DNA of 37,344 bases from CBIHLX01 sp966210935 (lineage in GTDB: Bacteria > Patescibacteriota > Saccharimonadia > Saccharimonadales > Saccharimonadaceae): NCBI GenBank assembly GCA_966210935.1, contig CBIHLX010000002.1:1-37344 (forward strand). The letters are read 5' to 3'. Under the pieces are notes generated by a model that was given only the letters and a program-made list of their open reading frames with translations, was not told the DNA's origin and did no database searches. Made by a program: the position numbers and the translations under genes. Shown in pieces: positions 1 through 9,060 of this stretch (the first letter of the stretch is position 1; every line of letters starts with the position of its first letter).

Positions 1-2270
1 ATCCTAGCGCCTTCAGGTGTACAGCTGGTTGCCTTTTTCTTGGATACTTTATCAAAGGTTACGGTCGCATTCGATGTCCCTGACGTTTTGTTATACCAAG
101 AGGGGAAGAGCTCGCCGTTAATTGTTTGGAGACCGGCAGGACGGGTAAACCAGCTACCGCCGCCGTCTGGGCTCCACTTGCCTTCGGCTGCGTAAACTTC
201 TTTATGAGCATACTCCATTACTTGGCCTACGATCTTGGCTGGGATTGATGAGTTGCCATTTGTGAGAGGAGTAGTGTCTGGATTTCCCAGCCAGACTCCC
301 ATTGAAAGAGCTGGGGTGTAGCTAAGTGTCCAAATATCCTTAGGTTTACCGTCCCTGTCTGAAGTACCGGTTTTGACGGCTGTTCGTACGCCAGGTACGT
401 AGAGACCGTAGAAGTTGCGTCCGTAGAGACCGGCACGTGCATTGTCGTCACTCAAGATGTCAGACACGATATAAGCTGACTGAGGATCAAGTACTTGTTT
501 GCTCTCGTCCTTGAACTGTTTAATAACCTCGCCTTGGCTGTTAGTGACTTTTAGTACAGTGCTGGTTGGCTTGTATGTTCCCAGACGACCGAGTGAGGCG
601 AACGCGTTGACGTGATCGATCATGCGGGTGCCGCAACCACCGATAGCTGACGATAGACCAGCTTGTGCATCGGCACCTTGTGTACAGTAGTTGGTGTCGC
701 CAAGTGCGCGGATTGTTTCAAGTGTCGGCTTGACGCCGCTAATGTGCATTGCTTTTACGGCAGGGACGTTCCGTGATAGTCCGAGTGACTTGCGGATATT
801 GATGCTACCAAGGAACTTCCTATCAGCGTTGTTTAGCTCAGCGCCGTAGATAGCTTTCATGTCGTTACTGTCGGACAAGATCGAACCGCTTCCGTAGTTT
901 GCCTTGCCTTTGCCCTGGTCGCTAAAGAGTTGGGCATAAACAAGCGGCTTGATAGTTGAGCCTGGCTGGATGTATGCCGTAGTAGCATTGTCTTGACCAA
1001 AGCCTTCATAGCTATAGTCACGACTACCCATCAAGGCGACGATCTGGCCCGTCTGCGTATCCTCTACCGTAGCAGCACCGTTGGTAAAGCCGGCGAAGTT
1101 CGGTGTATTAGAAGCAAAGAGAGTGTTCATTGACTCTTCAAGTTTATTTTGGATTCGGCTATCAAGGGTAGTTGTGACGGTGAGTCCACCTTGGCCGACG
1201 GTTGCCTTGCCAAGTTCTTGTTCAAGTTGGTTGCGCACCATCTGTACAAAGTGAGGCGCCTTAATGTCGTCAAACTGGCTGGCTGCAGGTTTGAGATCAT
1301 CAAGGATTGGGTATTTCTTGGCTTCGTCTGCTTCAGATCGTGAGATGAAGCCTTGGTCTGCCATTCGGTCCAGTACATCATGCTGGCGGACTATAAGGGC
1401 GTCATTGCCGGCAGTATTGTAAGGGTCATAGAGGCTTGGACTATTTGGAATTGCTGCTAGTAGTGCGGCTTGAGGAAGAGTGACGTCTTTGGCGCTGACA
1501 CCAAAGTAGGTCTGAGCGCCTGACTCAACGCCGTTACGACGACCGCCATACGGTGACTCGTTAAGGTAGAGGTTAAGAATCTGGTCTTTGTCATACATGC
1601 GCTCTACCTCGATTGCAAGAATCATTTCTTTGATCTTTCGAGGGATACCGCCAAAGCCGCGGTCGCCCGCTTCGTCGGCAAAGAATACCTGTTTGACGAG
1701 TTGCTGAGTGAGGGTTGAGCCACCCTGGGTGCTACCACCCTTAAGGTTATTGATTGAAGAGCGGAAGATACCGCTGACGCTAACACCACCATGCTTGCGG
1801 AAATCTTTGTCTTCGATAGCCACGGTTGCGTTCTTCATGTTGTCGTTAATGTCCTTACCGTCGACAACAAGCTTGTAGTTACCTTGACCTTTATCTTTCC
1901 AAAGGGTCTCTCCGTTGCGGTCGAGGTAGGTTGTGACTGTTGTCTGAACACGCTTTGAAAGCTCGCCCGGGCGTATTTGGTCAAGATCTTTGCGGTAATA
2001 GGCAAAAAGGCCACCGACAAGTAGTACGTTGAGAAGGATTGCGACGCCGGCAATTTTAAGGGCTAGGATACCGCCACGCTTGCTCACCCAGAACTTCCAC
2101 ATGCGCTTTGGATGCATGCGGTATACCATGCGTTTCACTGGATGCTTCGGCAAGCTCGCAAGATATTCTGCTTTGCGGCGCGCTTCAGTGTCGCGACGAG
2201 TTTTTCGCTTGTGCGCGAGATTCGAGTACACGTTAAGACTGCGTGCTCGTTTGCTAGGTTTATTAACCAC
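1..2270 (-). CDS. Bifunctional penicillin-binding protein 1A-type (transglycosylase/transpeptidase), C-terminus off the window
   Basis: Class A penicillin-binding protein that polymerises glycan strands and cross-links peptides of peptidoglycan outside the membrane. I see a basic N-terminal cytoplasmic tail of about 65 residues, one membrane segment at about 67-92, then the GT51 glycosyltransferase signatures: EDKDFRKHGG near 153-162 (catalytic Glu) and GGSTLTQQL at 183-191, followed by KEMILAIEVE and a YLNESPYGG segment. The transpeptidase triad is visible further on: STIK (active Ser), SRN and KTGTS. The start chosen is GTG at 2270 because GGAAGGAAG lies just upstream and an extended -10 box sits at 2304-2312. 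At least 756 codons are present; the gene is truncated only by the window edge. It is divergent from tyrS. Confidence 0.95.
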   Translation of the reverse strand, partial: MVNKPSKRARSLNVYSNLAHKRKTRRDTEARRKAEYLASLPKHPVKRMVYRMHPKRMWKFWVSKRGGILALKIAGVAILLNVLLVGGLFAYYRKDLDQIRPGELSKRVQTTVTTYLDRNGETLWKDKGQGNYKLVVDGKDINDNMKNATVAIEDKDFRKHGGVSVSGIFRSSINNLKGGSTQGGSTLTQQLVKQVFFADEAGDRGFGGIPRKIKEMILAIEVERMYDKDQILNLYLNESPYGGRRNGVESGAQTYFGVSAKDVTLPQAALLAAIPNSPSLYDPYNTAGNDALIVRQHDVLDRMADQGFISRSEADEAKKYPILDDLKPAASQFDDIKAPHFVQMVRNQLEQELGKATVGQGGLTVTTTLDSRIQNKLEESMNTLFASNTPNFAGFTNGAATVEDTQTGQIVALMGSRDYSYEGFGQDNATTAYIQPGSTIKPLVYAQLFSDQGKGKANYGSGSILSDSNDMKAIYGAELNNADRKFLGSINIRKSLGLSRNVPAVKAMHISGVKPTLETIRALGDTNYCTQGADAQAGLSSAIGGCGTRMIDHVNAFASLGRLGTYKPTSTVLKVTNSQGEVIKQFKDESKQVLDPQSAYIVSDILSDDNARAGLYGRNFYGLYVPGVRTAVKTGTSDRDGKPKDIWTLSYTPALSMGVWLGNPDTTPLTNGNSSIPAKIVGQVMEYAHKEVYAAEGKWSPDGGGSWFTRPAGLQTINGELFPSWYNKTSGTSNATVTFDKVSKKKATSCTPEGAR

Positions 2271-2303
2271 GTAACTTCCTTCCCATAAGCATTATTACTC
2301 ACT

Positions 2304-2312
2304 ATTATACCA
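2304..2312 (-). promoter_or_regulatory. Extended -10 promoter of the penicillin-binding protein gene
   Basis: On the minus strand the sequence reads TGGTATAAT, a perfect extended -10 box, about 34 nt before the GTG start. No convincing -35 box is present. Confidence 0.7.
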
Positions 2313-2341
2313 CCGATTCCGTCGCGTCTAGAGGTAATTTC

Positions 2342-2350
2342 TGTTATACT
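2342..2350 (+). promoter_or_regulatory. Extended -10 promoter of tyrS
   Basis: TGTTATACT (TGn plus TATACT) lies 35 nt before the tyrS ATG. The expected transcript start near 2357 gives a leader of about 28 nt containing AAAGG. Confidence 0.6.
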
Positions 2351-2384
2351 TACCAGAGTTAATTACCCATATAAAGGCGATAGG

Positions 2385-3599
2385 ATGAAACTTTCCGAAG
2401 AACTGCAGTGGCGCGGTTTTTATAACCAAACTACATTTGACTCACCATCTAACTTGGACGAGCAGCAGTATACTCTCTATCTGGGTACGGATCCGACGGG
2501 TGATAGTTTGCATGTCGGACACTTGGCCGTCTACATGATGGTGCGTCGCTTCTTGGACCACGGACACAAGGTAGTCCTGCTTGTCGGTGGCGGTACTGGT
2601 GTTGTTGGCGACCCGGGCGGTCGTGACGATGAGCGTCAGCTGATTTCGCTTGAGCAGATTGCAGACAACAAAGCCGCACTAGCTGCGCAAGTTTCAGGCT
2701 TATTTAGTGGCAAAGAATTCACGCTTGTCGATAACTACGATTGGCTGAAAGACGTCAGTATTTTAGAGTTCCTACGTGATGTGGGCAAGCACTTTAGTAT
2801 GAGTCAGCTTGTGCAGCGGGACTTTATTGCGACACGTATCGGCGAGGGCGGCACGGGTATTAGCTATGCCGAGTTTAGCTATACGCTCCTCCAGGGTTAC
2901 GACTTCTGGCATCTGCACAATCATCACGGTGTTGATCTTCAGATTGGCGGAAGTGATCAGTGGGGTAATATTCTTTCTGGTGTCGATTTGATTCGCAAGA
3001 AAGAAGGCCGTGCCGTGCATGGTATGACAGCGCCAATCATTATTAATAAAGCAACCGGAAAGAAGTTTGGGAAATCAGTTGGCGGGGCTGTGTGGCTTGA
3101 TCCGAAAAAGACAAGTGTCTACCAGTTCTATCAATTCTGGCTCAATACCGATGACGAAGGTGCGATTGATTACCTCAAACTCTTCACGCTACTCGATAAG
3201 GATGCGGTTGATGCAGTTGCGGCGGAGCACGCCGTTGACCCAAGTGCGCGCATTGCCCAGAAGCGACTTGCCCAAGAGTTGACCGATCTAGTGCACGGTG
3301 TAGAGCGCCGTGAATCTGTAGAGCGTGTGACGAATGCGCTCTTTGGTGGCGGTGATTTTACTGCGCTTCAAAATGGCGATATCGAAGCCCTCTCTGCAGA
3401 GATCCCGACTGTCGCTACTGGTGTGACGGTGATTGAGGCGCTGGTCGAGGCTGGTGTGGTCGCGAGTAACGGCGAGGCGCGTCGCCTTATCAGCGGTGGT
3501 GGTGTTAGTGTGAACGGCAAGAAAATTGGTGAAGACCTAACTGTTAGTGCCTCTTCTCTTATTAAAAAGGGCAAGAATAGTTTCGTCCTCGTCCGCTAA
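2385..3599 (+). CDS. tyrS: Tyrosyl-tRNA synthetase
   Basis: Class I aminoacyl-tRNA synthetase that charges tRNA-Tyr in the cytoplasm. Rossmann-fold catalytic domain with HIGH-type motif HVGH at residues 43-46, preceded by YLGTDPTGDSL, the typical TyrRS context. The flexible KMSKS-type loop reads KFGKS at 227-231. A C-terminal S4 RNA-binding domain covers about 340-404 (the RRLISGGGVSVNG segment). Length 404 aa is normal for bacterial TyrRS. Start ATG 2385 has a weak AAAGG upstream. It is followed 21 nt later by recG, which has its own promoter. Confidence 0.97.
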   Translation: MKLSEELQWRGFYNQTTFDSPSNLDEQQYTLYLGTDPTGDSLHVGHLAVYMMVRRFLDHGHKVVLLVGGGTGVVGDPGGRDDERQLISLEQIADNKAALAAQVSGLFSGKEFTLVDNYDWLKDVSILEFLRDVGKHFSMSQLVQRDFIATRIGEGGTGISYAEFSYTLLQGYDFWHLHNHHGVDLQIGGSDQWGNILSGVDLIRKKEGRAVHGMTAPIIINKATGKKFGKSVGGAVWLDPKKTSVYQFYQFWLNTDDEGAIDYLKLFTLLDKDAVDAVAAEHAVDPSARIAQKRLAQELTDLVHGVERRESVERVTNALFGGGDFTALQNGDIEALSAEIPTVATGVTVIEALVEAGVVASNGEARRLISGGGVSVNGKKIGEDLTVSASSLIKKGKNSFVLVR

Positions 3600-3605
3600 A
3601 TTGCT

Positions 3606-3614
3606 TGCTATACT
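3606..3614 (+). promoter_or_regulatory. Extended -10 of recG, predicted leaderless
   Basis: TGCTATACT ends 7 nt before the recG ATG at 3621, so the expected +1 falls on the start codon. No Shine-Dalgarno sequence could fit in the transcript. Confidence 0.65.
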
Positions 3615-3620
3615 ATAGGT

Positions 3621-5651
3621 ATGAATCTAGCCACGTCGCTTGATAAGATCAAGGGCGTTGGCCCTAAGACCGCGGAGCAACTTGCTGCGGCTGGCCTGCG
3701 TACTGTTGGGGATTTGATCAACTTCTTGCCTCGACGTCACGAGGACTTTACTGAAGTGGTTAAAATTGCGGATATTCATCCAGGCAAGATGACTATTAAG
3801 GCACGCTGCGAGAAGATTGCAACGCGTCCTGTGCGTCGAGGCCTCCGCCTTACGACGGCGACACTTGCAGATGATACCGGCAAGCTCCAGGCGATATGGT
3901 TCAATCAGCCATACCGTGAAACGCAGCTAAAAAGCGGTGAGGAATTTTTCTTTTCAGGAGAGTTTGAGTTTAGCTACAACAAATACCAACTCACCAACCC
4001 AAGTGCTGAACAGGCTAGTGAGATGCCGGTGCAGACCGATCGCATGGTGCCGGTCTACAGGTCTATTAAAGGACTCAAGAGCCTGGTGGTACGTAAAATT
4101 ATGAATGAGCTTCGTCCGCTTATGTCGATGCTTCCGGAGACATTGCCGCAAGATATTGTCGTCAAAGAGAAGCTCATTAGTCGCGGCGATGCGCTACTTA
4201 ACATGCACTCTCCTAAGACAGTGAAAGATGTAGAGAAGGCGAGGGAACGCCTGGCATTTGAAGAGCTTTTTCAGTTGCTGTTGGCTAGCCAGCTCAACAA
4301 GCAGGAGAATGCTAAGCTCGACGGCTGGCATATACCATTTGAGCAATTAGTGGTTGCTGATTTTGTGAAGCAGCTTCCGTTTGCATTAACGGATGCTCAG
4401 CGTCGCGCAGCCTGGGAGATTATCCAGGACTTTGAAAAGGAAGTGCCCATGAATCGACTGCTTCAGGGTGACGTAGGTGCCGGTAAAACGGTTGTCGCCG
4501 GATTGGCGGCTCGTCAAGCGGCCTATCATGGCTTCCAGACAGCCCTTCTGGCGCCAACTGAGATTCTTGCTTCTCAGCACGCCGAAACGCTCAGTCGACT
4601 ACTTGAGCCGTTTGGTGTGGTAGTGGGTCTACTAACCGGAAGCGTCAAGGGCACGGCGCGTAAGACGCTCTATGAGCAGATAGCAAACGGCGGCGTTCAT
4701 GTGGTTGTCGGTACGCACGCCATTATTCAGGAAGCGGTTACCTTCCATAAACTGGGCTTTGTAGTGATCGATGAGCAGCACCGCTTCGGTGTGGCGCAGC
4801 GCCAGGCTCTTCTGACGAAATCTGAACGCATGCCGCATCTACTCGCAATGACAGCAACGCCGATTCCTCGTAGTTTAGCCCTCACTGTGTATGGGGAACT
4901 TGATGTGAGTATTCTTAATCAGCTACCAAAGGGTCGCAAGCCAATTGAGACCAAGATCTGGTCGCCAGTCAGTCGCGATGCGCTGTATAAAAAGATCGAC
5001 ACCGAACTTGCCGCAGGTCGCCAAGCGTATGTCATCTGCAGTTTGATTGATGAAAATCCCGACAACGATATCAAGAGTGTTGAGGAAGAGTACAAGAAAC
5101 TCCGCAATTCAGTCTTTGGGCATCGTAAAATTGGACTCTTGCACGGAAAGCTCTCAGCTGACGAAAAAGACCAGGTGATGCGAGAATTTGCCGAAGGTCG
5201 CTGCGACATTTTGGTAAGTACTACGGTTGTAGAAGTGGGTGTCGATGTACCAAATGCGACGGTTATGATGATTGAAAACGCTGATCGCTTTGGTCTTTCG
5301 CAGCTTCATCAGCTTCGAGGCCGAGTTGGTCGGTCATCGCACCAGAGCTACTGCTATCTGGTGACGAGCGACACAAACAAGCCAAGTCAGCGTCTTCGTG
5401 AAATTGAGAAATCAAATGATGGCTTCTACTTGGCAGAGGTGGATCTCAAATTACGCGGTCCGGGCGAAATTTATGGTCGCGCACAGCACGGTGCGCTAAA
5501 CTTGCAGATCGCTACCTTGGCGGATACAAAGTTAATTGCTCGGGCTAGCCATGAAGCAAAGTGGTTCGTCGAAACGGCTCAAAATTTGTTAAACTATAAA
5601 GAACTGGCAGCGCAGGTGGAGCAGTATCAGCGCTTAACCACATTGAACTAA
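3621..5651 (+). CDS. recG: ATP-dependent DNA helicase RecG
   Basis: Superfamily 2 helicase that remodels stalled replication forks and Holliday junctions. The N-terminus has helix-hairpin-helix-like GVGPKTAEQLAAAGL followed by the OB-fold wedge domain (about 50-150). The helicase core shows Walker A GDVGAGKT at about 284-291, the DEQH box (VIDEQHRFG) near 383, TATPIPR, and the second RecA lobe with VVEVGVDVPNA and QLRGRVGR. The C-terminal TRG-type segment follows (GPGEIYGRAQHG). 676 aa is standard. The start is set by a -10 box immediately upstream. It is followed by a 4-nt gap to the phospholipase-like gene and then rsmD, so the three probably form one operon. Confidence 0.97.
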   Translation: MNLATSLDKIKGVGPKTAEQLAAAGLRTVGDLINFLPRRHEDFTEVVKIADIHPGKMTIKARCEKIATRPVRRGLRLTTATLADDTGKLQAIWFNQPYRETQLKSGEEFFFSGEFEFSYNKYQLTNPSAEQASEMPVQTDRMVPVYRSIKGLKSLVVRKIMNELRPLMSMLPETLPQDIVVKEKLISRGDALLNMHSPKTVKDVEKARERLAFEELFQLLLASQLNKQENAKLDGWHIPFEQLVVADFVKQLPFALTDAQRRAAWEIIQDFEKEVPMNRLLQGDVGAGKTVVAGLAARQAAYHGFQTALLAPTEILASQHAETLSRLLEPFGVVVGLLTGSVKGTARKTLYEQIANGGVHVVVGTHAIIQEAVTFHKLGFVVIDEQHRFGVAQRQALLTKSERMPHLLAMTATPIPRSLALTVYGELDVSILNQLPKGRKPIETKIWSPVSRDALYKKIDTELAAGRQAYVICSLIDENPDNDIKSVEEEYKKLRNSVFGHRKIGLLHGKLSADEKDQVMREFAEGRCDILVSTTVVEVGVDVPNATVMMIENADRFGLSQLHQLRGRVGRSSHQSYCYLVTSDTNKPSQRLREIEKSNDGFYLAEVDLKLRGPGEIYGRAQHGALNLQIATLADTKLIARASHEAKWFVETAQNLLNYKELAAQVEQYQRLTTLN

Positions 5652-5655
5652 TATT

Positions 5656-6471
5656 ATGTATTCAGGTACAACGTTTCGCACTAAGTCTGGCCGGGTGATG
5701 GGCGTGCATCAGCGTATTGATCGCGTTGCACATCGTCATATTAAGCATCGCGTACCGCGCACGATGCATTTTCCAACGACTCACGATATTTTGCATTTCG
5801 AGGGTCTAAACGGGCCAGATGGCATCAAACGCAAGAGTCCAGCCAAGGACGAGCCATGGCACTATATCGATCCGCTCAACGCAGAGGATCGTGGCTTAGT
5901 GGTAATGATCAATGATCACATCCACAACTTGACCATTGCTCTGCGCGACGGCAATAATGAGCGCGCAGCTTTTGAGGCGGCATGGCTAGCACACGCGGTT
6001 GTAGATGGCCTCACGCCAGCACACCACTACCCACTTGAGGCAAAACTTGAAGAGCTACGCGGTGGCAAGGGTCTTGAGACTCGCACTACAACAAAGGAGA
6101 AGTTGATTCTTCCTGGCAAGACACGCCGTCACCAGCTTCGCAATAATTGGGAGTACTGGGGTGTAAAAGGTGTTTTTACGACACATCTTTCATTTGAATT
6201 AGGTGTTGCCTCAACGATCGCGTCAGTTAACTTTGATCATACCGAGCCGACGGATGAAGAGTATAGTCACCTTGAAAATGTCGGGTTTGAACAAGTCTTT
6301 CTTGAATCACTCGAGGCAATCGCAAAGATGGATATGTATACGGAATTTTCACGCCAAGGATGGAATCGCCATATTGTGCGCGAAACACGTAATGTTTTGA
6401 TGCCGATCATTATTAAAACCGTAACTCTTGGCTGGTATCAGGCAATCTACTGCGCGGAGAAGCAGAGATGA
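5656..6471 (+). CDS. Zinc-dependent phospholipase C / S1-P1-like fold protein
   Basis: 271 aa, cytoplasmic by sequence (no signal peptide seen). The segment at about 108-124 contains H113-x3-D117-x5-H123, which is the same H-x3-D-x5-H spacing found in the metal site of bacterial zinc-dependent phospholipase C (family PF00882). Further His and Asp residues are available (H18, W68-H69, D87, H88, H90), which is consistent with a trinuclear metal centre. Substrate is unknown; phospholipid, phosphoester or another role are all possible, and lack of an export signal argues against a secreted phospholipase. The start ATG 5656 is 4 nt after recG and has no Shine-Dalgarno; ATG 5698 is an alternative. 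The stop overlaps the rsmD start (ATGA), so translation is probably coupled. Confidence 0.75.
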   Translation: MYSGTTFRTKSGRVMGVHQRIDRVAHRHIKHRVPRTMHFPTTHDILHFEGLNGPDGIKRKSPAKDEPWHYIDPLNAEDRGLVVMINDHIHNLTIALRDGNNERAAFEAAWLAHAVVDGLTPAHHYPLEAKLEELRGGKGLETRTTTKEKLILPGKTRRHQLRNNWEYWGVKGVFTTHLSFELGVASTIASVNFDHTEPTDEEYSHLENVGFEQVFLESLEAIAKMDMYTEFSRQGWNRHIVRETRNVLMPIIIKTVTLGWYQAIYCAEKQR

Positions 6472-7010
6472 ATATTCGAATCATAAGCGGTAAGTATGGG
6501 GGGCGCAAAATTGAGGCACCTGATACTTCTCGTACTCATCCTATGAGCGAGCGGGCAAGAGGCGCAATGTTCAATAGCCTGGCAGGTCTTGCCGAGGATG
6601 CTGTGGTGCTCGATGCGTTTGCTGGTACCGGATCGGTAGGTTTGGAGGCGCTCAGTCGGGGTGCGGCTCACGCGACATTTATCGAGCGCGATCGTATTGC
6701 TCAAAAAGTGCTTGCAGCAAATATTACTACACTTGGCGTTGAAGATCAGACAAAGCTCATTCGTACTACTGTTGCGAATTGGCTTGAAACATCCGGCGAT
6801 CAGGAGTTTGATCTTATTTTTGTAGATCCACCATATAATGACCCTCAGTTATCCACAGCCTCAAAACTCTTAAGTCTTTTAAAGCCCGGGGGTTATATGA
6901 TATTATCACACCCAGGTAGGGGTGAGGTACCGACCAAAAACGGAGTTGTTGTGGTGGACAATCGTAGTTATGGGAACGCTTTCCTCACCTTCTACCGCCG
7001 AGAAGATTAA
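6468..7010 (+). CDS. rsmD: 16S rRNA (guanine-N2)-methyltransferase RsmD
   Basis: Methylates G966 of 16S rRNA using S-adenosylmethionine. The N-terminus IRIISGKYGGRKI is characteristic of the family. The SAM-binding motif I is DAFAGTGSVGLE at about 49-60 and the catalytic DPPY is at 120-123. Length 180 aa is typical. ATG 6468 overlaps the stop of the preceding gene by 4 nt. It ends in a simple intrinsic terminator. Confidence 0.95.
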   Translation: MNIRIISGKYGGRKIEAPDTSRTHPMSERARGAMFNSLAGLAEDAVVLDAFAGTGSVGLEALSRGAAHATFIERDRIAQKVLAANITTLGVEDQTKLIRTTVANWLETSGDQEFDLIFVDPPYNDPQLSTASKLLSLLKPGGYMILSHPGRGEVPTKNGVVVVDNRSYGNAFLTFYRRED

Positions 7011-7032
7011 GACGCATGATGCGTCTTTTTTG
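7011..7032 (+). terminator. Intrinsic terminator after rsmD
   Basis: Stem GACGCA / TGCGTC with a TGA loop, followed by a run of seven T. It starts one base after the rsmD stop codon. Confidence 0.85.
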
Positions 7033-7054
7033 TATAGATGGTAAGTCGAAAGTT

Positions 7055-7094
7055 TCAAAATAAAAGCAGCTCCGGGATTTCTCCCGGAGTGCAG
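7055..7094 (-). terminator. Minus-strand hairpin terminator
   Basis: Perfect 8-bp GC-rich stem, CTCCGGGA 7070-7077 with TCCCGGAG 7082-7089. Read on minus it is followed by TGCTTTTATTTTG. It lies beyond the tRNA-Leu terminator, so it may end a separate short transcript (see findings). Confidence 0.6.
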
Positions 7095-7157
7095 CCATAA
7101 CGTAGGATCTTGTTATGTAGTAACTATAGCATAGTAAGATCTCGTTGTACAGGGAAT

Positions 7158-7186
7158 ATAAAAAAGATCCATGCGGATCTTCTTTA
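7158..7186 (-). terminator. Terminator of tRNA-Leu(UAG)
   Basis: On minus: AAGATCC, loop GCAT, GGATCTTTTTTAT, starting a few bases after the tRNA CCA end. Confidence 0.8.
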
Positions 7187-7188
7187 TA

Positions 7189-7273
7189 TGGTACGCGAGA
7201 AAGGACTTGAACCTTCACGCCCGGAGGCACTAGCTCCTAAGGCTAGCGTGTCTACCAATTCCACCACTCGCGC
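7189..7273 (-). tRNA. tRNA-Leu (anticodon UAG)
   Basis: An 85-nt class II tRNA. Acceptor arm GCGCGAG pairs with CTCGCGT (a G1-U72 pair), then A73 and an encoded CCA. The D-arm has the leucine-type GGAATTGGTAGAC. Anticodon stem CTAGC/GCTAG holds loop CTTAGGA, giving anticodon TAG. A long variable arm (GCCTCCGGGCG region) and a TTCAAGT T-loop are present. Confidence 0.93.
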
Positions 7274-7355
7274 GTAGCTGCACATCGTGTGCTTTTCTAA
7301 TATAACAAATCCTCAGCAAATTTACCAGATAGTGACCTCATATCCATATTGCTTG

Positions 7356-7364
7356 TGGTATGAT
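7356..7364 (+). promoter_or_regulatory. Extended -10 of the FAD oxidase gene
   Basis: TGGTATGAT lies 25 nt before the ATG at 7389. The predicted short leader contains the Shine-Dalgarno GAAGGGG with 7-nt spacing. Confidence 0.65.
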
Positions 7365-7388
7365 AGTACCAAATGAAGGGGAATTTGC

Positions 7389-9017
7389 ATGAGTAAAGTG
7401 GCTGCATATCTGCAAGAACATATCCTAGGTGAAGTGATTATCCAGCCCTCGGTTCTCGATACTTACAGCACTGACGCAAGTATTCTTACGGTGCGACCCG
7501 AGATGGTGGTGTATCCTCGGGTAACGAATGACATACGTAAAGTTGCTCGGTTCGCTTGGCAGCTAGCCGAGAAGGGTCATATTTTGCCAATTACGGCTCG
7601 CGGCAGCGGAACTGACCAGACGGGTGCGGCAATCGGCAGGGGTATTGTCGTAGCAATGCCAGCCCATATGAACCAGCTTTTAGAATTTGACGCTCGTCAA
7701 AAACTCGTCCGTGTGCAACCGGGATTAAATGCCAAAGCCCTTGCCGATGCGCTATTCCTTCAAGGTATGGGTGTTCCAGCCTTACCTCGCTCTCGTTCGT
7801 ATAGCACAGTGGGTGGCGCAGTGGCGAATAACGCGACAAGTCCCCGCTCGGCTCGATCAGGCTCGATGCGTCACTGGGTACATCAGCTCGAAGTTATTCT
7901 TGCTAATGGTGATGTACTGCAAACCGAGCGTATTTCAAAGCGTGATCTTAATAAGAAAAAGGGCCTCCAAACTCTTGAGGGAGAGATCTATCGCGCAATT
8001 GATAATTTGCTAGATGATTATGCCGAAACAATCGAAACCAAGATTGGTCAAGACGAGGTGCGCAACAATGCCGGATATGCGGCCATTCGCGAGGTGCGGC
8101 AGCGTGACGGCTCGATTGACCTGACGCCGCTATTTGTGGGCTCTCAGGGGACGCTTGGCATTATTTCTGAAATGATTCTAAAAGCTGATTATCTGCCAAG
8201 TAAGCGAGGCGTAGTAGTCGCTTCATTTGCTACAGCCGAGGCTGCCCGTGACGCGCTTGACGCACTAACCGGTTTCGACCCGGCAATACTTGAGTATTAT
8301 GACGGTGAGCTGTTCGCCGAGGCTGACAAACAGGGTGCCAGGTACTCCGTCTATTCAAATACTGACCATCGTGCGGTCATCGTAATGGTGTTTGAAGATT
8401 TTAATGATCATGCGGTTGCAAAGCGTCTTAAAAAGGTAACGAAGTATCTTGCCCAGACCGATGCCGACGTGACGACGAGTGAAACGGTGTCCGTGGACGA
8501 ATTACTAGTGATTCGTGATGTCATGAATTATGTACTTGTTCCAGCGACAAAAGGCATATCGGCGCCACCAATTCTCGATGGTGTGTATATCCCAAGTAAT
8601 CGCCGCGAGGAATTTATCGACAAGATAGATGAGTTGGCGCGAAAGCATCATGTCGTGTTATCTCCGTACGGCGATATGCTTGATCATGTATGGTACGTCC
8701 GTCCGCATTTTCAACTCGCAAAGGTTAGCGACAAGCAGAAGATACTCAAGCTTCTAGAGGAGTACATGGATGTCGTCGATAGCCTTGGGGGTTATGGCGT
8801 GGCAGAAGCTGGCGAGGGTCGCCTGAAAGTCCGCGCCGCTCAGAAAAATGTCGATGATGACGTGCTTGAGATGTATGACGTCATTAAAGCAATCTTTGAT
8901 CCAAACGGCATCCTCAACCCTGATGTAAAGCAGCCTGTTGAGTTGCGGCAGCTTGTTTCGCAATTACGAAACGATTACGACATGTCAGAAATCGCCCGTC
9001 ATGGCCTCTGGAATTAG
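7389..9017 (+). CDS. FAD-linked oxidase (glycolate oxidase GlcD / D-lactate dehydrogenase type)
   Basis: 542-aa flavoprotein of the FAD-binding PCMH family. The N-terminal domain has ITARGSGTDQTG (about 68-79), the flavin pyrophosphate-binding loop, then SYSTVGGAVANNATS and FVGSQGTLGIISE. The C-terminal FAD-oxidase domain ends with the family signature FDPNGILNPD. Members oxidise 2-hydroxy acids such as D-lactate or glycolate; the natural substrate and electron acceptor cannot be read here. No Fe-S cluster cysteines or membrane segment are present, so it is probably soluble. It sits alone between two tRNA-Leu genes. GAAGGGG upstream supports the start. Confidence 0.9.
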   Translation: MSKVAAYLQEHILGEVIIQPSVLDTYSTDASILTVRPEMVVYPRVTNDIRKVARFAWQLAEKGHILPITARGSGTDQTGAAIGRGIVVAMPAHMNQLLEFDARQKLVRVQPGLNAKALADALFLQGMGVPALPRSRSYSTVGGAVANNATSPRSARSGSMRHWVHQLEVILANGDVLQTERISKRDLNKKKGLQTLEGEIYRAIDNLLDDYAETIETKIGQDEVRNNAGYAAIREVRQRDGSIDLTPLFVGSQGTLGIISEMILKADYLPSKRGVVVASFATAEAARDALDALTGFDPAILEYYDGELFAEADKQGARYSVYSNTDHRAVIVMVFEDFNDHAVAKRLKKVTKYLAQTDADVTTSETVSVDELLVIRDVMNYVLVPATKGISAPPILDGVYIPSNRREEFIDKIDELARKHHVVLSPYGDMLDHVWYVRPHFQLAKVSDKQKILKLLEEYMDVVDSLGGYGVAEAGEGRLKVRAAQKNVDDDVLEMYDVIKAIFDPNGILNPDVKQPVELRQLVSQLRNDYDMSEIARHGLWN

Positions 9018-9060
9018 CCTTGTAAAATAGGCTGGTAAGCTGTATTATTTTACAGGTAAA

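Larger units (their letters stand above)
7011..7388. other. Intergenic region between rsmD and the FAD oxidase
   Basis: This 378-nt stretch has no supportable protein gene. It holds the rsmD terminator, a minus-strand hairpin with its own -10-like box (a possible small RNA), a tRNA-Leu with its terminator on minus, and the promoter of the oxidase gene. Confidence 0.7.

Noticed and set aside
6985..7230. Minus-strand 81-codon frame between rsmD and tRNA-Leu
   Set aside because: It reads through the tRNA 3' end and two terminator hairpins and its composition is unlike a protein.
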